A DNA stretch of 64,000 nucleotides from contig NC_049901.1 in NCBI RefSeq assembly GCF_001411555.2, positions 32,312,838 through 32,376,837 of the forward strand, read 5' to 3'. This document shows, piece after piece, positions 57,937-64,000 of the stretch. Position 1 is the first letter of the stretch. Every line of letters starts with the position of its first letter. Source of the stretch: Juglans regia (lineage: Eukaryota; Streptophyta; Magnoliopsida; Fagales; Juglandaceae). The notes under the pieces were generated by a model. It did not search any database, was not told the DNA's origin, and saw only the letters and a program-made list of their open reading frames with translations. Made by a program: the position numbers and the translations under genes.

Positions 57937-59216
57937 ACCATGAAGTGTATTCTACCCATCTCTCAAATCAGAAGCATCAAAAGAAGCGAATAAAACTATG
58001 AACTATTAACCTAAAATTGGTAGCTATAAGAACTCTCCAAAGTCCGAAGTCCTCAATCCCACACTCGATTCACAATGAACCCAACTTAGCTCGAGATCCC
58101 AAAAATAAATCTCATTCTTATAAATCCTCAAACTGAAAATCTAGATCCACCATATTAAAAACCTACATGATCTCGCGTTGTAACGCATTTCCCAATGATA
58201 ATTATGAACAACATACATTGATAATTAAATTTATATGATCATGTCAAATCCATGATCCAATATTTTATGGATCCAATATTTTCATAGTATATATATAATC
58301 ATGTCAAATCCATGTATGAATGATAATCTTTGTTGCATTAGGTTATAAAATCGTGAAACTTGAAATTTAGGTGATCTGGAGCCACTTTCAAGTACTCGTA
58401 CTTGTGTGTGTGAGCAAGTATTAAGATTTCGTAACCCTTCAAAACTGTAGTAAATATTTAGCAACATAGAATGAATGAAGAATGCAAGGAAATAATATAC
58501 TGCAACAACATTATAAGGAAATGGCCTCATACGAAAGTTTAGTAATTTCAAGAAATCTTCACTGTATTTAACCTCCCCATACGAAGGTTTTGAAGGCAAT
58601 TTTTCTTGCATTTTCTTTCTTTCACATTCAGTTTCAATAGAGAAATTATGTCATAAATTATCATTTATTTTCATCAGAAATATCTTAATAAAACACATAC
58701 CAAACTGCTACCAAAAGCCCAAATCATTACAAACTGCAAAAGTTTTCAAGACTACCGTTTATCTGTTTAGAAGTAATGAGCATATCAAGATCTCCCGGGA
58801 TTACTATGATTGTCCCTGTTTCAAACGGTCATATGCCTATCAATTGAAGACTTTCTAAGACCAAATTTGCATTGATTTAACAGAAAAAGAATAAAGAAAT
58901 GACATGGGTATTGAAGCTAATTTAGAAAGAGTGGCTCTACACATAAACATATCTATCAAGTTGTTTTTAGAATAGGAAATACCAATGCATTTGCAGGAAA
59001 ACAAAAATATCATTCTGGGAAATAATAAATCACTAACCACTACAGGATCTGAAACCAAAATTCTTGAGATGAGGTCACGGCACCTCCACAACCGAAACAC
59101 AGTTTAATGTAGAAATATACAGTGGCTTGGCATCGTGGTCGAAGTGGCATTGATTTGAGAGAGAGCGAGCGGAGAAGAAAGTGAAACAAAGAAATGTAAC
59201 TTTCCAAAATATATAT
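57937..59216. other. retroelement-derived flank, no gene
   Basis: 58010-58070 shares AACTCTCCAAAGTCC and TCACACTC wording with 19150-19200, so it is probably degraded retroelement sequence. A minus-strand frame at 58282-58611 has splice-like borders (TTACTACAG|TTTTGAAGG and GTTGCAG|T) around SEDFLKLLNFRMRPFPYN but no recognisable domain. Confidence 0.3.
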
Positions 59217-59829
59217 TGTAATACCCAGCTCCTTCTTCTTACGTACGCTTCTCTCTTTCTGACGTATGTTTCTTCTTTATGACGTAAGCAAATCCCGAAG
59301 GCAGAGATTATGTGATCATCTGCCTTTCTCACTAGCGACTGTGAGCCACGTTATGCGTGCCGAACCATGATGGCGTGTCTCGAAAGATATCGTGTGACTT
59401 CTAGGGCACGCCTAGTGTTTTAAATATGCTGGAAATATTTATAAGGAATATTTCCATCATTATTGAATTAAGACTTGATCTTAAATACGACAATCATAAT
59501 ATTATTGAAGAGCTCCAAAAATATTATAATTGCCGGAAATCATTTTAATATTATTATTAAAATGATTTCAATTATTTAAGATATTATGAAATTTAAATTA
59601 TGTTGAGAACTTTTATTAATTAAATGGTTTTATTCTCTTAAATATGTTAAGTGAGACTTCATCACTTTATTAATGATGAAGAAATATATTTTATAAACTA
59701 AAGTTAGTTTAAAATAATATTTACCTTAATTCCTCTAAGTACTTTTAATTAAGTTAATGTTTTACGCATCTTCAAATCAGTATTTTAATTCCTCGTCGTT
59801 AGATCGTTGTGCAGATCCCCAGACGAAGG

Positions 59830-60640
59830 GACTGAGTTAAATACCCAGACCCCCTCTCTTTCCCTTTCATTTCCCCGTAACCCTCTCTCTCCTCCCTCTC
59901 CCCAGCGTACAACGTACGCAGCTTCTCTCCACGCCGAACGGCTTAAGGCCTCAGCCTGGTGCCGCCGTGCGTCGCCCTTCCTCACCGCCGGCACCAATGG
60001 CTTGCTCTCCCTCCGGCGAGTCCATCCATGCCAACCTCTCCCTCTCACGCTCTCCCTTTCTCCATTTCGGAACTGCACAGCCCGAATGGGCTTAGTGCGC
60101 GTAGCACCGCTCCTCCAACACCACCACTCCCTCAGCAGCTTCCTCTACCGCCGGCCACCACTCCCCAGCGAGCTTAGGCCTCTCCCATGCAGCCACCTTC
60201 CCTCCGTCGCACACACGCATGCACAAGGAGACCCACGCACGGCCTCACCGTGAGTGGCCCCTAGCGCCGCCGTGCGCAGCACCCACGGCCACCTAGCGAC
60301 ACCATGGCTCCTCCCCGAGCTCCTCCACGTGACCCATGGCCAGAAACCCCCTCCTCCACCTCACGGCTTCTCCCTCTCTCACGCACAGGTTGCACGCCCT
60401 GCACCACCATGCACCGCCACCCAAGGCTGATGACCGCCACGTCCAGCCTCCTCAGGCCGCCACCAAGCCAACCCAACCTCCCATGGCCCCGATCTGCCAC
60501 CCACGGAAGCACACTCTCTCTCACTCTCCCATGGCTTCTCCTCCACGGTATGGCCAGATCCGCCACCGTGAGCCACCTTGGCACCACCTTAACTCCACCA
60601 CGAGATTCACCGCACCTCCCTTAGCCAAGCCCTAGGTCCA
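59830..60640. other. GC-rich proline/serine-type open region in LTR B
   Basis: Several overlapping frames on both strands stay open for 65-148 codons because the block is very C-rich (many CTCCC, CCACC, CCGCC words). The proteins are low-complexity P/S/H-rich or their antisense, share no known domain, and the same block in the minus copy (20960-21600) is broken differently. I treat them as composition artefacts or a GC-rich promoter/leader of the LTR, not genes. Confidence 0.5.
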
Positions 60641-61239
60641 AACCATCACTTTATGTGGTGGGTAATCACTGCACGTGATGAACAGCCACTACGCGTGGTT
60701 GACCGCCACTGTACAAGGTTAGATGCGCCGTGTTATGCCCCTTGCCATCATCACTAGGCTATCACGAGCCTTTCCAAGACCACACCTAGCTATCTAAACG
60801 CCTAAATAGTCACCGTACGTGAGTTAGCCACCACGTACGACTATTCCGACATCATCGACTATGACGGTCAACGAGCAATGCACGGGTTATCCCGTCGATG
60901 GTATAACCCTCCATCTCTTGTTAATTATGTTAGATATTAATTAGTTGACTAGATTGTGGACTGTACTGTTAGTATTTGTGGAGTTGTGGTATCGTGATGT
61001 GGTGTTGTATGACGAAGTATTGGGCATTCTGTGTAGTGAAGTGTTGGGCTAATCTGTGTTGTATAGAAGTGCATTGTGCCGTGTAGTGTACTGTGATGTG
61101 TTGGGTGTAGATGAGAAGTGTTGTGGACTGTGCCATTTAGTGTGATTGGGGAACATGTGCAGAAATGGTGGCATGGTGTATGTGGAATGGAAACAGTGCA
61201 CACTAAGTATACTATATGTGTATGTGGCGTGTTGTATAT

Positions 61240-63110
61240 GTAGGGAGTACAAGTGGAATGTACTCCATGTGATGGTGAGATGCACCATATGGCGAGTACG
61301 CCATAATGATGATGTGCCGTAGTGTGTAGGGGTGTAACCAGTCCGGTCCGGTCCGGTCCGGTTTTGGATAAAATCTAAGACCGAACCGGTATGTACCGGC
61401 TTTGTATTTTTCAAAACCGATTATGCACCGGTTACCCTCCTAAACCGGTACTTCCGGTTTTACCGGTTTCCAGTCCGGTCCGGTTTTTCAGTTTTTTTAA
61501 AATGTAAATTTCACAATTTGTCATAAAAAAATTGTTTATAAAAAAAAAAAATGATTTAAAAAAAACTGTTTTATACTTTTATTAATATATTAGACTATAT
61601 AATAGTGTTAATATTAGACTATTGGTAAAGTTATAAGTTATATATTAGTATTAGTTATAAACTTTTAGTGATTTAGTATTAACATTTTATGTAATAATTT
61701 ATAAATTATAATAAGAAATAGAATATATATGTTATATATAAATTTTCACATAAAAATTTATAATTATACATTATATATAAAACTTATATATTAATATTTA
61801 ATATATATAAAATATTTTGTATAAAACGTATATATAAAAATATTATTTTTTATTTTTTTAATCAACCGGTCCGGTCCGATTCAGTCCGGTCCAAAAAATC
61901 CCGGAATCGGAACCGGCCGGTTTTTATATTTTAAAAATCGGTTCCGGACAGGACTGGTTCAAAACCTGTAAAACCCGTCCAGTTCGGTCCGGTCCGGTCC
62001 GATTTTCCGGTTTGAGTTTACACCCCTAGTAGTGTGTATGAAGGGAGTACACGATGGGTGTACTCTGTGTGGGGTATGGTATATGTGAGGAGTACACGTG
62101 GAGTGTACTCTATGTGGTGGAGTAATGCACTATGTGGCGGATATACCATAATGTTGATGTGGCATGTGGAATGAGAATAGTACACGCTGTGTGTACTTTA
62201 TGTGTGGCGTAATGTGAAATAAGGAGAGTATATGTAAAATATACCCTCCTGACGTATTGTGGAACGGGATGAGTACAAGTGGAGTGTACTCAGTGGCGTA
62301 GTGCGTGTAAGAGGAGTACATGTGGAATGTACTTCATGTGGTGGAGTGATGCACCATATGGCGTGTATGCCATAGTGGTGATGTGGCGTGTTGTATATGT
62401 GGGGAGTACAAATGGGATGTACTCCATTTGATGGGTGATGCATCATATGGCGGATATGCCATAATGGTGATGTAGTGGGATGAGTATAGGTGGAGTACAT
62501 GTGAAATGTACTCCATATGATGGGTGATCCACCATATGGCGTGTATGCCGTAGTGGCGATGGAGCGTATGTAAAGGGAGTACAAGTGGAATGTACTCTAT
62601 GTGATGGAGTGATGTACCATATGGCAGGTATGCCATATTGGTGATGTGGTATGTATGTGGGGAGTGCATGTGGAATGTACTCCATGTGATATAGTGATGC
62701 ACCATATGGCGGATATGCCATAATGGTGATGTGCCGTAGTGTGTATGAAGGAAGTACACGATGAGTGTACTCTATGTGGGGTATGGTATATGTGGGGAGT
62801 ACAAATGGAATGTGCTCTATGAGATAGTGAGATGCACCATATGGCGTGTATGCCATAGTGGTGATGTGGCGTGGTATGTATGAAGGGAGTATACGAGGAG
62901 TGTACTCCATGTGATATAGTAATGCTCCATATGGCGGGTATGCCATAGTGGTGATGGAGCATATGTAAAGGGAGTACAAGTGGAACGTGCTCCATGTGAT
63001 GGAGTGATGTATCATATGGCAGGTATGCCATAGTGGTGATGTGGTATGTATGAGGGAGTATACGTGGAATGTACTCCACGTGGCAGTGACACTCCGTATG
63101 GCGTGTCGTA
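61240..63110. repeat. tandem array of CCATATGG/GTACTCC units in LTR B
   Basis: About ten diverged units of roughly 70-110 bp, each with GGAGTACA, TGTACTCCATGTGATGGAGT, GATGCACCATATGGCGTGTA and TGCCATAGTGGTGATGTGGC. The minus copy at 20250-20460 has only two or three. The long histidine/tyrosine-rich minus-strand frames (such as 62443-63232) are translations of this array and are not genes. Confidence 0.8.
61327..62028. mobile_element. hAT MITE with CCGGT-rich termini
   Basis: 702 bp flanked by a perfect 8-bp duplication GTAGTGTG (61319-61326 and 62029-62036). The ends are TAGGGGTGTAAC and its inverse GTTTACACCCCTA. The subterminal regions are dense in CCGGTCCGGT words on both sides of an AT-rich core. 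No coding capacity. It interrupts the tandem array. Confidence 0.85.
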
Positions 63111-64000
63111 GAGATAAAGATGGTTATGTGATTGATAGGCATGGAACGTGATGGATAGTGCCGGGAACTGTGGAACAGTGTCCCAAAGTAGTTATGGCAT
63201 AGCCTGTAGTCTAAGGTGACGGGTGTCACCATACTTGACTTATGGCTAGGAGTATGCGTGAAGTATCAGAACAAGTATAAGAGTGCGTAGCGGAAGCATG
63301 ACTGAGGAATCTCACGAAGTGACATGACTACTGACAGTCGTGCTTGTGATGGGCGAAGTAGTGGAATAAGTGTAAGAGTACGCAGCGGAAGCATGACTGG
63401 GCAACGTCACGAAGTGACGTGGTTATTGGAAGTCATGCTTATGATGGGTGAAGTGTTAAAGTGTAGAAATGGTGTAACGGGAACATGACGAGATGTCACG
63501 ATGTGATGGGAGTACGTGAGGAACCGTACTCGTGATGAGTTAGGAGTTGACATGGTAGAATGTTAGGTAACGCAACAAGGTCACAGTGTAGCTCTGGAGC
63601 AATCTCGGGCTATGTGACGTGACATGAAACGTAGTTATGAATGGAGTCTTGTCGTGTTAAGTGTTAGGATGAACTGTCAAAAGGGACGGATAGCGTGAAG
63701 AGTTATGCTAGCCTGGTTAAGAGAAGATTGGTATCGGAGCATGGCCCTTGTCCCTACGAGCAGGTGATCAACGTGTTATATATGTTGATCTTAGGTGATA
63801 AAGGAGTAAGGTACCTGTGAAATATGGTGAGAGACACGTGCCAGACGGATTCACCATATGTAATGGGTAATCTGTCATGAGCATAGTTGCACGGTGCTTA
63901 AGCCTCAGAGTTGGCTTAGAGCCGTGTGTCTTGTATGGATGGGAATGAGGATTTGGTGTGGGCTAAGATGCATGAAGGTAGTGACGAATGCATCGTTAGG

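Larger units (their letters stand above)
59217..64000 (+). mobile_element. long LTR of family B, runs off the window
   Basis: Starts TGTAATACCCAGCTCC after TATAT. It matches, block by block and in order, the minus-strand LTR starting at 22186. Blocks: CTTACGTACG start, AT-rich 59400-59780, GC-rich 59800-60650, GTCGATGGTATAACCCTCC at 60895, tandem repeats 61240-63110, then a CGTCACGAAGTGACGT-type region to the end. It is at least 4.8 kb including a 702-bp nested MITE. No coding domain of a retrotransposon is seen. Confidence 0.65.

Noticed and set aside
59785..60635. Open frames on both strands in the GC-rich block
   Set aside because: Composition effect in a C-rich LTR segment; sense and antisense are equally open and the sister copy does not preserve them.
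62198..63232. Overlapping long minus-strand frames (up to 211 codons) rich in His, Tyr, Ile
   Set aside because: They are three-frame translations of a tandem DNA array; the peptides repeat with the array and have no domain.

Overview
This window is non-coding-rich nuclear DNA of a plant, most likely a woody eudicot. The evidence is plant L1-type LINEs with DUF4283-type ORF1s, Ty3/gypsy remnants (including an Athila-like one), CACTA, hAT and Harbinger-type DNA transposons, TRIMs, and plant-type gene fragments (ClpX, an AGAMOUS-type MADS box). Two MITEs rich in GAGATGAGATGAG are of a kind I associate with Fagales genomes (walnut, oak relatives); that placement is inference. I see no intact host gene, no tRNA or rRNA gene and no CRISPR. 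Almost everything is nested, decaying mobile DNA.

Layout: 256-2630 CACTA-like element with a transposase C-terminal remnant; 2897-3212 TRIM; 3545-4118 and 4920-7256 LINE copies; 7340-8721 Ty3/gypsy pol remnant interrupted by a Mutator-like MITE (8313-8605). This pol remnant is split at 8721/8722 and resumes at 23099. The intervening 14.4 kb (8722-23098) is flanked by near-identical 8-bp duplications and has hAT-like ends. It is best read as one hAT-family insertion carrying about 7 kb of cargo (8946-15924) with exon-like gene fragments (unknown exon, ClpX exon, broken MADS box, two minus-strand exon candidates). It was later invaded by an LTR retrotransposon (16117-22835, target duplication GCATA), which itself contains part of another long LTR.

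23603-27823 holds a CACTA end and the 3' part of a long LTR. 27824-34019 is an Athila-like element that keeps gag and protease but no reverse transcriptase, RNase H or integrase. 35863-40273 and 40378-44683 are two neighbouring 4.3-4.4 kb solo-LTR-like units of one family, each with TG...CA ends and 5-bp duplications. The second contains a TRIM solo LTR and a truncated LINE. 44684-46322 is a CACTA right end. 46430-52450 is a nearly full-length minus-strand LINE with a 13-bp target duplication, itself hit by a second, 5'-truncated LINE with a 15-bp duplication.

52527-53215 holds twin Harbinger-type MITEs; 53770-55572 holds hAT-like elements; 56945-57250 is a 62-bp tandem array inside an LTR fragment; 59217 to the window end is a very long LTR with a GC-rich block, an expanded tandem array and a 702-bp hAT MITE with a perfect 8-bp duplication. 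No genes act together here; the biological story is the order of insertions and the transport of host gene fragments by a DNA transposon.
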